This document shows positions 1 to 12,453 of a DNA stretch of 64,000 nucleotides, piece by piece; positions within the stretch are counted from its first letter, which is position 1, and each line of letters starts with the position of its first letter. Made by a program: the position numbers and the translations under genes. The notes under the pieces are model-generated. The model did not search any database. It was not told the origin of the DNA and saw nothing but the letters and a program-made list of their open reading frames with translations. The DNA lies in assembly GCA_009741485.1 (NCBI GenBank), contig CM019236.1, forward strand, positions 53,029,278-53,093,277, read 5' to 3'. Origin of the DNA: Malurus cyaneus samueli (Eukaryota; Chordata; Aves; Passeriformes; Maluridae).

Positions 1-894
1 ATACATTTTTGAAACAAGTTTTAAATCTAACAGCAAAACTGTTAGACAAATATTCCTAATAACAATTTTGAATAAAAATTGGGAAAATATCAGGAATTTA
101 TTTGCCACAGACATAATCAAAAAACCCCAAAATTTTTCAGGCATTTATATACATTCTAACATCCAAGATTTTTTATAGACAGTCCCTAAAGTCTGCCCAA
201 TTTATGACATCATGGTATATGTGATTTTTTTTCTTTTAATTACTGCCAGAACATTTCATATATCCTCATTTAATGGATAACCCAAATTTTATCCAACTAA
301 ACAGTGCTTTATTAATTTGCTGTCCTGGTTAGACAATTACTATTGATTGAGTTTTCTGGGGTGTACTAGATTATAGCTCCCTTACTCCACCAGCAATGCA
401 ATAATCAAGTTTTCTGGGGTGTATAGGCCTTTCACTCCTTGACTGACTCAAGATATGTTTCTTGTTCTAGTACATCTAATTAATCTCTACTTATATGATA
501 ATCATTAAACTATTCTTTATTGAATTTTTAACTATTGACTAAGTTCTCTAAGGGGTGTGGGTCCATGGAGTTCCTTTCTCCAGGTGCAGTGAGGTAATTT
601 CTCAGAGTTTTCTACTGATCAGCCAGCACAGGTCTAAACCAAAATCAGCTAAAATAACAGAGTTAAATGTGCTTTATCTAAATAAACCTAGTTCATTATA
701 AAATTTTGAAAGAATCACAAAACTCCTGGCTAACTAAGATGTAACTTGCTGTCAATTTATAATGACAGTGTTATTTTTACCCTAACAGTGACTAACATTA
801 TTTAAATAATGCTTTAGGTCCACCTCCAAAATAAGTATTAGTCTTGTCTGCTTGTTTTGAGTGCGGTACAAAAGGGTAGCTCACTCTCCTTTTC
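1..894. other. AT-rich non-coding stretch with a diverged repeated module
   Basis: No gene is seen. The only internal structure is a module around TTTTCTGGGGTGT that occurs near 340-370 and 402-425, with a looser version at 531-600. The 340 and 531 copies also share flanking sequence (ACTATTGA upstream, a CTCC-rich segment downstream). This suggests an old duplication or a decayed repeat rather than a functional array. Confidence 0.5.
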
Positions 895-1066
895 TGTTTG
901 CTTGCTTGTTTGTTTGTTTGTTTGTTTGTTTGCTTATTTTGGTTGTTTTATGGGTTTTTTTGGGGGGAGGGTTGTTTTGGTTTTTTTTGGTTTTTTTGTT
1001 CTTTTTTTTTGGTTTTTTTTTTGGGTTTTTTTTGGGGGGTTTTTTTTTCTTTTTTTTTTTTTTTTA
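895..1066. repeat. G/T-skewed low-complexity tract, starting as (TTTG)n
   Basis: A short (TTTG)n run at about 905-930 passes into roughly 130 bases made almost only of T and G on the plus strand. G tracts occur at 952-954, 962-967, 969-971, 1023-1025 and 1034-1039, separated by T runs. The open frames that cross it translate to runs of F, L, G and W and are composition artefacts. The tract is strand-asymmetric, and its G runs could form quadruplexes. Confidence 0.85.
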
Positions 1067-3399
1067 ATCTGGGTTTCTGGATTGCTTTGCCCTTAATAAG
1101 TTTTCTTCATAATCAAATCCAGTGGAAGGGGTCCTAATGTGTGGGAGGATTTTTGGGTGTGCTGCTACAGCCTCACAGAGGGGCATGCTGCTAAGTCACT
1201 TTGTTTCCCAAGATGTTTGAAATATGCTAAGTGCCTAATTCTGTGAAGTCACTGAAAATCCGGGCTGAATTATTATGGTGGTTCTCTCCACAAAACTGGC
1301 CATTGTCTCCAGGAAGCAGCCTGACTCTCACTCATGTCATGGTTTAATATAATTTTAACACCCTACAGCAAGCAGAACTTCCCCACGAATCATCGCTGGG
1401 TCTGGTCACCCAGGTTTGAGGCACTCAGAAGGTCACTTCTGTTTTATTTGGCTACCCTGTTTTCCATTTAGATGAGGAAGTTTGTACTGATGGATGTGAC
1501 AGTTGCCTGCTTAACTCTGAGGAAAAGCAGAGGTTGTGCCTTGCAGGGTCAGAAGCTCCCTGCCTTTTAATTGAAATATGCTAGACATGAGAGGACAGGA
1601 AAAGCTGTAAGAAAGAAAAGATTCACCTGGAAACTGCAGGACATCAGTAATCTCAAAATATGAGAAGAAATCCCACTTTCTAATCTATTCATTGTATGCT
1701 CTAGGATTTTGGAAGAAAACCATCAAACTCCCAAAAAGTAGAAAAACCTGAAACCACAACCTCCCACTATTAATGAAGCAGTACTTTGAAAAAGGATGAA
1801 TCATAAAGAGATGGCAAAGTAATCTATGTACATCATTTTCTTGTTCAGAGCCTCAGAGTGATGAATAACTAACATGGTCTGACAGTGAATATTGCACATA
1901 TAATTTCCAAGTAGTGTTTAAAAAGCCAGGAATCAATTCAGGGTTCTCATTTCTCTTTCCAAGAGTTGTTTATTTGTACTGTTGACCACCTATGCTCATC
2001 AAAGTTGGACTTGAAAAGTTAAACAAAATTGATTGTTACAGCCAAATACATGTATTTTTATGCTTGGGGAACAAAAATAAGATGTTTTTCTGCATTATAA
2101 TGTGTTTTGTGTCATTTTTATTTTTTATTCACAAACATTACTAGACACCTATTTTACTGTAAAGATCAAAGAAATGAGAAAAAAATTGTTGTGTTTCATT
2201 CAGGACAATGAAAGTGCCTGTAACACTTCCAGGCAAAAAAAAATCTGTGGGAGATCATCCTCTAATACCCAGTGCTCCTGCCAAATTTCCTTACATCTTT
2301 TTGTAATGTACTGCTTGGGTGAGACCAGGTGAGGTTGTGCTCCTCTTATTCTGTTATGAGTCTATTCTTCCTTTGATATTGTCTGTTGTGCCAGGCCATG
2401 GAAGTTGTTGAAATAGACAAAATATCAGAAAATAACCTAATCACAGATGGGAGATGAGTGAAAGGGGAGAAAAGAAAGAAAGGGAAAAAAAAAAATAAAA
2501 AAAAAGAGGAAGCTAATTGAATAGCAGGTGGAGGTTATTTTGTTTTGATCATGCTCATAAACAAGTCTCAGGATCCAGGATGTTGCTAGGTATGCAGAAA
2601 TAAAAGCTACCCAGTTTTGTTAGGCAGGCTTTGAAGAAATAAATGAATGATAGAAATAGTGGTTTACAAATCTGTACCAGCTTCCCAAGCTACTACTGCT
2701 CTTTTATCCAAACTTCTTGTAAAATCAGCCACAATGATAAAGAAAAGCAATAGGAAACACTTATATATTATTGGATTTAGGTATATATATCTCCAGGTAT
2801 GTGCAACTTTCTTCTTTAGATGCACATGCATACCCAAATATATAAATATCTCTCTGTGTGTATACATTTCAAAGAATGATTTCCACAGATTTACAGATGG
2901 TTTTAAAATGTGCTCTGCTGACTGATTTTCAGACAATCTACATCTAGTTAAAGTAAACATCGCTTTAAATCAGTCTGCACTTCAGCACTCCAATGCTCTT
3001 CACATAAATATTTGATTTTAAGTATAAGCTGAACTCCTTGAAACTCATGGGCCTTGAGCACATGCTAATATTCACCCATAAGTTTAAGTGTATGGTTAAA
3101 TACGAGAAACTTAATCTAAAAAAATGAATATTTATGTAATGAAAAGAAAACCAAAATGAAATGCTATTAAAAACAAACAGAGAAGAAATCTATTTACTCT
3201 GTGGAATTTGCTGTTTCAGAACACATGAGGAAGAAAAGTCCATAGGCCATTTTTTTCCAGCTATAATTGGCTACTTTGCAAGTAGCTTAATAATATCAAA
3301 GGGCTTGTAATTTAATATTGTACCCAATTGGCTAATGAAATACCATCAGAAAACTACTAGAGTAATCAGCAAGCCAGATTTGGTACATTGCAGCATGCT
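1067..3399. other. Non-coding stretch, no gene seen
   Basis: AT-rich sequence with ordinary A runs (for example an A-rich purine stretch at about 2469-2510). Open frames at 2102-2332 and 2647-2960 have no recognisable domain, signal peptide or splice context, and they overlap on both strands, which is typical of chance. I see nothing else to annotate. Confidence 0.5.
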
Positions 3400-3970
3400 G
3401 GTTATGAGTCCAAACCTGAAAGAGAGAAGGGGCCCTACAGGACCCTACTCCAGCATGGGTTTCCCAGAGGTTCACAGACACCCAGGATGTGCTCAGGTGT
3501 TGGTCTCCTCCACGGGTGTAGGTGGATCTGACCTCATGTCCTGTCTCACCATGGTCTCCACCATGGGCTGCAGGAGAAACTGAGCTCTGGCACCTGGATC
3601 TCCTCCTCCCCTCCTTTTCCGCTGACCTTGGTGTCTGCAGAGCTGTTCCTCTCACATATTCTCACTCCTCTCTTCTCTGGACACAATTACTTTTTCTTTT
3701 AAAATACGTTTCCGCAGAGGCGTTACCAACACTTACAATCAGTTCACCCTTGGCCAGCGGTGGGTCTATCTCGGATCCAGCTGGGATTGATTCTACCAGA
3801 CATGGAAGAAGCTTCCAGAAGCTTCTCACAGAAGCCACCTCTTTAGCTGCCCTGCTACCAAAATCTGGCCATGCAAACCCAATACAAAGTCAGAGCGAGA
3901 CAGTCGAAGACTTGGCCAAGTCTGACATAGTGATTTTTCCCTGGCTATTGCTGCCTGCAGGGGCAAGGCC
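3400..3970. mobile_element. Dispersed avian repeat, possibly an ERV/LTR-derived fragment
   Basis: This roughly 570-base block is clearly GC-richer than its flanks and has sharp compositional edges. From memory, the text around the two CACCATGG-type sites near 3550-3566, the GCCAGCGG stretch near 3755 and the CTTCTCACAGAAGCC stretch near 3822 resembles a repeat seen many times in bird genomes. I cannot name its family with certainty; an LTR-retroelement origin is an inference. A 153-codon open frame (3522-3983) crosses it but shows no domain I recognise, so I do not call it a gene. Boundaries are approximate. Confidence 0.5.
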
Positions 3971-5267
3971 CTGTAAGGAATGAGGGATGTATAAAACATG
4001 AGCCAGGCCAAAGAATGGGTGAAGCAATTGAGGTACACCAGTTTTTCTTTGAGACTCAAACAATTCCTGCTTTTATGGATGTAGACAGACCTCACTTTCC
4101 TTGTTTCAGAATTATCATCTGTAAATCTGTAGTCATAAACGATAAATTTTTTGCTCAACATCCACTTTTCAATATACAAGTGTTTGTTTTAGGAAATGAA
4201 CACATTGGCTCCATATGTACAGTGGTGTGCTAACAGAGCAAGGAAAAAAGACTTGGAAAGGACCTTAAGCAGCAGTTCATGATCAGTTATCCACAATGGC
4301 TTTTCCACACACCAAACCCAGGAAATAACTGACTTGTTGCTTCCAGCCTCAATATATGTTGACTATCAGGATTTTTTCAGTTCTTTTACTGGCTAATGTA
4401 TTTTATAGATGGCTAGCTTGTGCTGTGCTCTGAACAGATGACCTTAAAAGATGTTTTTTCTTGGATTTGGGATTTTTTTTTTTAATTTATCTTGCTATTC
4501 TGACAATAAGAGAGCTCAAAAGACCTTATTTTATCCTAGAAACTTTATGTTAAAGATACAGTTGTTGCTCACTGAGAAACCACAGAGACGATATCTTCTT
4601 CATCCTGAATTATTTCAATGACTATTGAAAGGGAATGGCCCCAAGGAACCAGCAGTTTATAATGTTTGAAACATAACTTCAGGCACTGAAGTGGAATATA
4701 CATTTCTTTCTGTTCAGTTAAGTTTCAGCTATTGAGCTAAATGAGTTAATGTCCAAAATTTTCAAAATTCAAGGTGCCCTGATTAAAGGTGATATAATAA
4801 TAAATAATTCTATACTTCTATATCAAGAAGACCAGTCCTCAGATTTTTAGCAGAAAGATATTGATTTTGGTAATATGCTGCCAAACTACTGGAATGAATT
4901 TATGTCCTAAACAATCAGTTAAAACTTTTAAGTCTTGCAAAGTTTCATAGATATAAGTCTTTTGGTTCAGTCATTCCAGTAATTTTCAAAGGAAATGTTT
5001 CATAAAGCCTTCCACAGAAATGTCAAAATATTGCCTTTATAGGCTTATTTGGGAGGAAAGAAAAATGTTAGATGCCAGGATTGTAGCATAAGAGAAATAT
5101 CACATTTTGAGGCTCCTTATAGTTTTCTATACCTGACATTCCTTAAATAGACCTAATTACAGATATGGAATGCTCAAAGTCTGGCCTTTTAGTTGCAAGA
5201 TATGAAAAGCCCTGTTTTGACCTGTAATGGTGTTATAACCGCAAAGAAATGCCCCAGCAGAGAAAAT
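3971..5267. other. Non-coding AT-rich stretch
   Basis: No repeat or gene is recognised. Short overlapping open frames on both strands (3826-4233) have no supporting features. Confidence 0.45.
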
Positions 5268-5386
5268 CAGAATAAGCAGCCTGGTCCTCGGTCCCTCCTG
5301 ACCTTGCAACCCCCCAGGAGGGTTGGACTATATGGCGTTAAAAAGCTCCATTCCAACTCAAATGATTCTGTAATTCCATGATCCTG
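5268..5386 (+). mobile_element. CR1 LINE 3'-end fragment
   Basis: The sense 3' terminus of CR1 is visible. It has the GGAGGGTTGGACTA segment near 5318-5332, the diverged downstream segment that in CR1 precedes TTCCAACTCAAATG (5351-5364), and a degenerate tail of 8-bp units (ATTCTGTA, ATTCCATG) at about 5365-5382. CR1 copies are usually severely 5'-truncated, and this one keeps only about 120 bases. Subfamily is not assigned. Confidence 0.78.
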
Positions 5387-7577
5387 CCATGCTTTTTATG
5401 TCACAGACATGCCTGTGGTCACAGGTATCATGTATCAAGATAAGCCAGCCACAGAATGGCCAGTTCCAGCTGCTTTTGAATTATTTTGTCTATGGCAGCA
5501 GTAGGATTATATTCTCACTATTCACTGAGAAGAGACACTGTTAAATATTCTGCAAAAACAGTATGACATGCGGATGAGTTGTGCTTTCTTCCCTGCCACA
5601 AGCAAGAGCTGAAGTAGGCTTTTGTCTGACATTGCTTGTTTGTGTGTGTGCATGGCCATCTTATAGTGAAGCATCTCAGATTCTGACAGACTATATTATA
5701 CAAGGTGACAGAAAAATACTGTGTTAATTCCCTTTATCCAATGAAATAGCTAATGAAAAAATAAACTAAGCAACTAAATTCAGAAATGACATTCCCAAAC
5801 TGGCAGTTGTCATCTCGCTCACTTCCCTCCAAGTAAGAAAATGAAACAGAAAAGTAAAATGTAAGGGTTATGCAACTAAAGTGCTGGTTTTATCTGCTGC
5901 AAAGTGCAGGAGCTCAGGTTTTCCATGATGGCTGAGCAGAAACTTCCAGGGGAGATGCCATGAACTGATAGAAGCACTTTTCTTGGCAACCTACAGCATG
6001 GGTGTCACTTCCAGGCAGAGCAGAGCTGCTCAGCATCCCACACCATGGCTCCAGATGGCCCAGAAGAGTGATTAGAAGGGGAAAATAGATAACAGCTTAG
6101 GCCTGGGATGGAAACAACATCTAACTGCCATCAAAATGGCATGTATGAATGGAGAGAAGTACTGCATTCAAGGACATTTCTTAAGGTATTTCTTGACAAT
6201 AATCTTTATGCTTGTGCCTCTTGAACTCTCCACTTTATTTCAGCAGCACAATGGGCTTTGAGTATCTCAAATATGCCAATATTCCTCCTCCTAAGGACTG
6301 CAACAAACAGCAATTATAAGTCTCCTGTATAGAGCTCCCTAGACCATAAATAAGAAAAACTTTTAGCAGCAAACTGTGGTTGTGTCTGACTGTCTAATAA
6401 AAAATGGCTGTTCAGTGAAATGTCTGTTGGCTTGGCTGAGCTGGTGTTCATGGTGATCTGTAGCAAAACTGTGCAGCCAACTTGGAATTAATCCTTCACT
6501 CAACTGCTTAGGAGACCTAAGACTGTGTGTTTCTTCATCATATCTTACTAATAATAGAATAATGAAGGCAGCTTTTTCCTAATACCTAGCATTTATTTTT
6601 GATACAATGTGATTTGCTTCTTTAGCCTTGTTTTGTTTCTTTTGAAAAAGCCATGTCTCTTTTTTTTTTTTAACTTCATTTTTAGACTCTTTAGCAGGAG
6701 GAACAACATCCAGGCTCTACTTCCCTAGATGGTAAAAGATTATAATTTTTACCAGGTTGTTCGCCCACTTTCAAGAAAATCTTTGCTTTTTCTTTGGTCC
6801 TGTGTTGAATGCAACTGGCTAACATAGCCTGATAAAAACTTCAGTTTGCTCATAATTCCGGAAGCCTCCAGCAACAATCAGTGTGTACTCACGTGACAAA
6901 GCCTGGGCCTTTTTATCAACTCTCTTGACAGAAGTGCTGTCACATCTGTTCCTTTCTTAATCCCGTGAATTTATTTCAAGAGCCTGGTAATTATACCTCA
7001 CATCCATCTTCCATGTGAAAAATCAGCCTAAAGGCATCACACCTTCTCTGCCTTGTCCTTGGTTCTACACCTTGTGGGGAGGATGTGTGTCAGTCACCAG
7101 GGCAAGGCATGAACACAGCCTTGAGAGAGGAAGATCGTCTCTACCTGTGCATGTTATTTACAAACCAACTAAGTTTTTTTCATCACCCTTTATCAATTTC
7201 TATTCCTTCAGGAAAAAGATAATTTTTAACCTGGTACCTAAAATTTTTGTAATTGTTAGTAACTGTCAAGATCTTAGTTTGGAGAAACCTGTCTAAATCA
7301 AGTTGTTCTCCTGAAAAGAAAGGTGACAGTTTGATCAGAAGGCAGGTAGTAGATGTGTAGATTCAGAGTCCGCAGCAGTGGGCTGAATCTGGACTGAGGG
7401 ATGAGTCAAATATGACAGGCTGATGTCCAGAAAAAGAGGAATTATGAATTAGGAGTTGAAGGTAATGATCCAAGATCGAAGGCATTTTGGAAAGTTCTGT
7501 GCAAAATTAACCCCTAGGTGTTAATTTAGAGAGAAGAGTGGTCCTCAGACCACTACAAGAGACACCTCTGCTGTGTT
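5387..7577. other. Non-coding stretch, no gene seen
   Basis: Mixed AT-rich sequence without a recognisable repeat. A T run lies at about 6659-6671. The 93-codon frame at 7015-7296 has no domain or coding-like composition that I can support. Confidence 0.45.
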
Positions 7578-7629
7578 GGTCAATTTGTGCTGATCAATTT
7601 GTGCTGATCAATTTGTGCTGATCAATTTG
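7578..7629. repeat. 14-bp minisatellite, about 3.7 copies
   Basis: The unit GATCAATTTGTGCT is repeated head to tail at 7592-7605 and 7606-7619. A first copy with one change (GGTC for GATC) occupies 7578-7591, and a partial copy 7620-7629. Copies are nearly identical, so the duplication is recent or slippage-maintained. A nearby GGTCAATA at 7642 may be a further decayed relative. Confidence 0.9.
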
Positions 7630-10600
7630 GTCACTTACTGTTGGTCAATACTCTTGAGAAACAGAAATTTCAATTTGTTGGTCAGATCATGACTATTTAC
7701 AAGACGGCCGCAATCTTTAAAGGAAGGAATTGTGCAGGATGGCTTCACAGATATTAAAACTTGAGAACTATTCAACAATGGGAATCAGATTTTGTTCTTT
7801 CAAGACACAACCTGTGAATATGAATAAGAATAAGAATTTATAAGAATTCTTAATTTCATAAGGACATGAAATTAATTCTTTGTAAGTTCTTTATAACTTA
7901 TATTGCTCAGTGCAGGTGATTCTTGAAACTAATTGTGGAATGCTAGTATAAAAATATAGACATCTAGGGAAAACACAGAATCTTTCATTAATAAATCTTC
8001 CATCTACCAACAGAACTATGATAAGTTAAAATATATGTATATAGGTGTTCACAGGAGGAGAGCTACATAGTACTGTAAAGCAGTACTTTTTGGCCAGTGG
8101 ATAAATGGATAAATTCACAGGTAGCTTCAAGTGCTTGTGTGTTGTATCTAATCGTCTTCTTTTTTTTTACTTATTTTCCCCATCGTTTTGCTGTTCAGAC
8201 ATATTACTTCAGAATTTAGAAGTCTGCCTCACAAAGTTTATTGTGGTAGTGGTTTGGTTTGTTATACCTTAAAAGTGTGTGATGTAAATTTGCTTGCTCT
8301 TTATGTCAATCTCATGCCAATAACCTAAAACGGAGAAGTTTGGATTCAAACAAAGATGAAGTTTTATTCACAAAATTATTTATAAACAAGTCCTTTGCTA
8401 ATTTTGGGGTAGGAACCTTTTTCTGTCTTGTGTGTTTCAGCTGGAAAATCATGATAAATACCCATGTTTTCAGTCTTACAGTCCTTTTGCTGTTTCACTA
8501 TTTACACTGAGATCTTTGTTTCAGTACTACATCACACTGTTTTACTACATAAATTATACAATTCTGTTTTTCTCACTGCCTCCTTGAGAAGTTTTTCTTA
8601 CGTTTGCATGCAGTGTCTGGTTTCATTTCTTCATTAGGGAGAATTAGAATACTTGTATTTATTTTATTTTATTCTGCTTTCTTTGGAAAAGTAGCAGCAG
8701 TAAAATCCTGGACCAAATGAATTCCAGAAGAGGATAAAAACCACTGTCAAATTCTTGAAGAACTCGACATATGTGCCTTTGCTGGAATACGCTAAATAAT
8801 GTGTTTTCTGCACACAAATGTAAGTTCATTTAATGAAGATGTATTTTCCGCCCCCTCTTCTTGAATCTCTTAAAAATGTGTAAAAAATTCTGTTCATTAT
8901 TTTGAAGCATACCTACTGCCTTAAGAACATCACCATAAGTGCTCTGTGGCACCTCTTGGTGCCTGACCTGGAAAGTCAGCTTTGAGGGAGGTGTGATCAC
9001 AAGACCAGTTTTGTATGTTTCTAGCAGCCTGTGACAAACAGGATCTGCTTCCTTGCCTGCTCTCCTTCTGCTTTTTCACATCGGGAAGAGGAGGTCAGAT
9101 TGACTGTGCTTTGTGAGACTGAATGGTCCTTCCATTAAGCCTTCTCAGAGGAGGAAATCAGAGGGAGGCATAAGTGTTACCATCTGTAATGGGCAGAGAA
9201 GATGAGGGATGGCAGCTGATGGCTGTGCCTGAGAGATGATGGAAGGAGCTCCACAAGTGGGCATTGTCTGGTACAATCCAGAAAATCACAGTTGTGTGGA
9301 AATGAGTCTGCTAACGAGCACTTGCCATGAAAAAAGCACAGTGAGAAAGAGTTTTTTTTAAGATTTACTGGTGATCTAGTTAAATTTTCACCTGAGATAT
9401 TTTGAGCTTGTAGAAATATTATTTCTAGCCATGTACAACAGTGGTAAACTCTTTAGGATGTCCTTGAATCACCAAAATATGGCATAGAAAATATATTTCC
9501 TTTCTCACAGATACACACTAAGTGATGCATGTTTCCTATCTGTCAGTGTATTATTGGAGCAGTTTATGTGATTTTTTTTATGAGAATGGAACATCAAAGC
9601 TTAGTTTACTGCATTGTCCTATTCAAATTATTTATTAATGGGCTAAAAATAGATTCCAGGAGACACTGGAGTAATATGTCAGAAAAAAAAAAAGAAAGCG
9701 TTCATCAGATAGAGAGTATTTTGTTGGAGAGTAGAAAACTTGAGTATCCTGTGCATCAAGTTAATAATTTAGTTATGGGTTCAATATACTTTCACGGAAG
9801 CAGATTTGTAATGTAAAAAGAAGTCTCTCTGTTATTGAGTTTTACAGTCACTGTTTTGTTTTTGTTTTTGTTTTTGTTGTTGTTGTTTTTTAATACTAAA
9901 AGATGGCATTTTTACAAAGACAGCAAAGTCTGTGTTGCATGAATTATAGTAAGTGTCAAGTAAAAGAACAACTGCTGTGGCTAAGGAAGTGAATTTAATT
10001 TCTGATTGCTTACCAGGCTTTCTGCATCACTCGATAATAGGCACCTTCAGCATGTGCAAGTTGACAAGTAAAAAAACAAACATGTTACTCCTTCCCTGAA
10101 GCAAATTTATCAGAAATTCACTGGGCAATTTATAAGTGTATTCATATTCCTGCCCAGGATCTCTTGTGTGTGGATTACGCTGTTTAGACATAATTTAAGT
10201 ATTGCCTATGATTTGGGCACACACAGGATTGAAGAGTAACCAGAATGCTGTCATAGTCTCAGATGTTTCCTGTGCAAGGCTTTTTTTGGTAGTAGGTTTT
10301 CTTAGCTCAGCCTTGCTACCCCTGAAAAAAGAAATATGCTGGTCTCACTACTGTACTGTGTGTCACAGAAATCTGCTTCGACCTTGAAATAAAATGCTAA
10401 CATCTCATCTCCTTCCACCCAGGAGAAATGGGATCATGAAACTGAGAGAGGAAAAAAATCAAATATTTTGAAAACAAGCTTCAGAAAACCAGACCTCTTC
10501 ATTAATGAGCTGGTGTAGCCCAGGTGATTCCAAGCACTAATTTAAGTTGTAAACATGCACCTAGGGGAATGATAGGCAATCCAAGTGAGGACACTATCCC

Positions 10601-11644
10601 TAACATAATTTTTCTGGAACTGTAAAAGCTTCGATTGTGCAGCCTGGTGCATTGGTTTTCTTGGGATTGTCAGACAGGCTTTGCTAATGGCATGTCCAGA
10701 GGTTTAACAATGCTCAATTTCTCCCCGCAGGCAAACAATTTTACATAAGGAGAATTTCATTACTAACCTTGTGAGTACACCTAAATGTGAAAATCTGACA
10801 GTACTTAGTCTCCTAAAGGAAGAATAACTTGGCTAGCACTGCTATAATTACTATGGTTTCAGAACTTAGGCATGTTTTATCTAAACAAAGATTAATAACT
10901 TTCTTCCTCAGTCACAGGCATTTGCATACAAATATAGCCATAAAAATGCCACTCTTTTACTCACAAATAAGGGAATAATTGCCAGCAAATAAAAGAGAAG
11001 CTGTAGCTTTAACATACGTTTTTTTTTACTCTGAGCAGATTCAATTTCCAAAGCTGTAGATATTGGAGTCTGAAAGCAGCATATGGCACAGTTTGTCTGA
11101 AACAAGCCAAGAGCACTGGTGATTTGAACCCAGGTAGGTTCATTTTCTGGTAAGTGATGGGGTGTTTGTGGCATGCAGGTGGAAGAAGGTGACCTTGTCA
11201 GCAAAAATCAGAGACTTAACTTTGGTTCAGAAGACAGATCAGTAGCATGTTGCAATAAGGAATTTGGGAGTGGTTGTATTACTTAGTTTTGCTTTTTCTC
11301 TTGTGGCTGGTGCACTAATTTTTTCGTAGTTCTATTGATTGCAAATAGCACTGACCACACTGCATGGGTGAAAAGTGGGAAGGATACACATATGTTCAGT
11401 TTTTTTGAGTGCTCCCCAACCTGGTTCCCTTCTTCTAAGGGCAGCTCTTCCTTCATGCAGCCTTTCTCTATAGTCTCAGGACCTGTACTTGCTAAAGACT
11501 GGCATTACTGGTAGGGATATTACAGGTAAAGACTGAACTGAAAAAGGCAATGAGCACACGGATCTTTTCCATGTCTTTTCTCACACAAGTTTTGCCCAAT
11601 CAGCAGTGGTGCCCCATTTTACATAGTCATTCTTCTTCTCTTTG
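7630..11644. other. Non-coding stretch with simple repeats
   Basis: No gene or interspersed repeat is recognised. A simple run of (TTTTTG)n passing into (TTG)n lies at about 9855-9890. The 95-codon frame 9529-9816 and the 98-codon minus frame 10908-11204 are AT-rich, lack any domain and are not called. Confidence 0.45.
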
Positions 11645-11985
11645 CAGGAATTATCCTTGCCACCTTTGACATCTCTTGCCAGATTCAACTCCAGGTAGGT
11701 CTTGGCTTTTCTAAATCCACTCCAGCACAGTGACTGTCTCCATACTCCTCATGGGTCACCTGCCCTGCTGTCACCTTGTGCACACCCCTTTTTTTATCTT
11801 AGCTAGTCAGAACTTAGCTCCTGTCACACTTACTTCTTTTTCACCTCTCTGAGGCATCACTCTTGAGCTTGGAGAAGGTGTTTCTTGAACATCAGCCAGT
11901 TTTCCTGGATACTCCTTCTTTCCAGGGCTGTGTCTGACGAGGAGTGGTCAAGGCCACCAAACCAAAACATTAAGCACAGTCACCA
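11645..11985 (-). mobile_element. CR1 LINE fragment, ORF2 linker region
   Basis: Read on the minus strand, this matches the CR1 ORF2 segment between the endonuclease and reverse-transcriptase domains. The short peptide LELNLAR is readable on the minus strand at about 11670-11692. The antisense signature GAGCTTGGAGAAGGTG (11864-11879) corresponds to the FLQA-like part further upstream in the element. Frameshifts and stops are frequent, so no protein is made. Both the 5' and 3' parts of the element are missing. Boundaries are judged from where similarity fades. Confidence 0.72.
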
Positions 11986-12416
11986 TTGGGTCTTTGGCTA
12001 TGAAAACTTCCCAGGAGTACCACTCTGATTAGATCAGTGATGGACTTTCAAGGCACACATTCTCCTGAACTTGCTCATTCTGGAGCAAGAAAAAAGCAAG
12101 GAAATTCACTGAATTCAGGCACTACTTCACTTACATAGTTTTGTAAATCTGTCCTAGGAAATTATTGCTCAGGTGGAAGTGCTAAAAAAGATTCCATCTG
12201 AAATGGATCTTTAAATACACATCACATCTGTGGTCAAAACATACCACACATGAAAGGTCAAAATAGGACACTATTTAACTGTTAGATGGATTATATTTGT
12301 TGAAGATGGAGTTATTCTGCGTAATTGCATACTCCTAATACATATTCATGTGCACTACCTTGCAATTAAACTTTCCAGGCTCAATATTCAAGTGATAGTT
12401 TTGCCAAAATACATTT

Positions 12417-12418
<2 letters not shown>

Positions 12419-12453
<35 letters not shown>
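12419..12453. repeat. Homopolymer T35
   Basis: Thirty-five uninterrupted T residues on the plus strand. There is no recognisable retroposon body next to it in either orientation, so it is treated as a simple repeat. Its length is prone to sequencing and assembly error. Confidence 0.9.

Noticed and set aside
857..1137. Three overlapping frames rich in F, L and W that look like membrane proteins
   Set aside because: They are produced by the G/T low-complexity tract, and all three frames are open at once.
5193..5381. Plus-strand 62-codon frame considered as a small gene
   Set aside because: Its second half is the CR1 3' end, so the frame is fortuitous.
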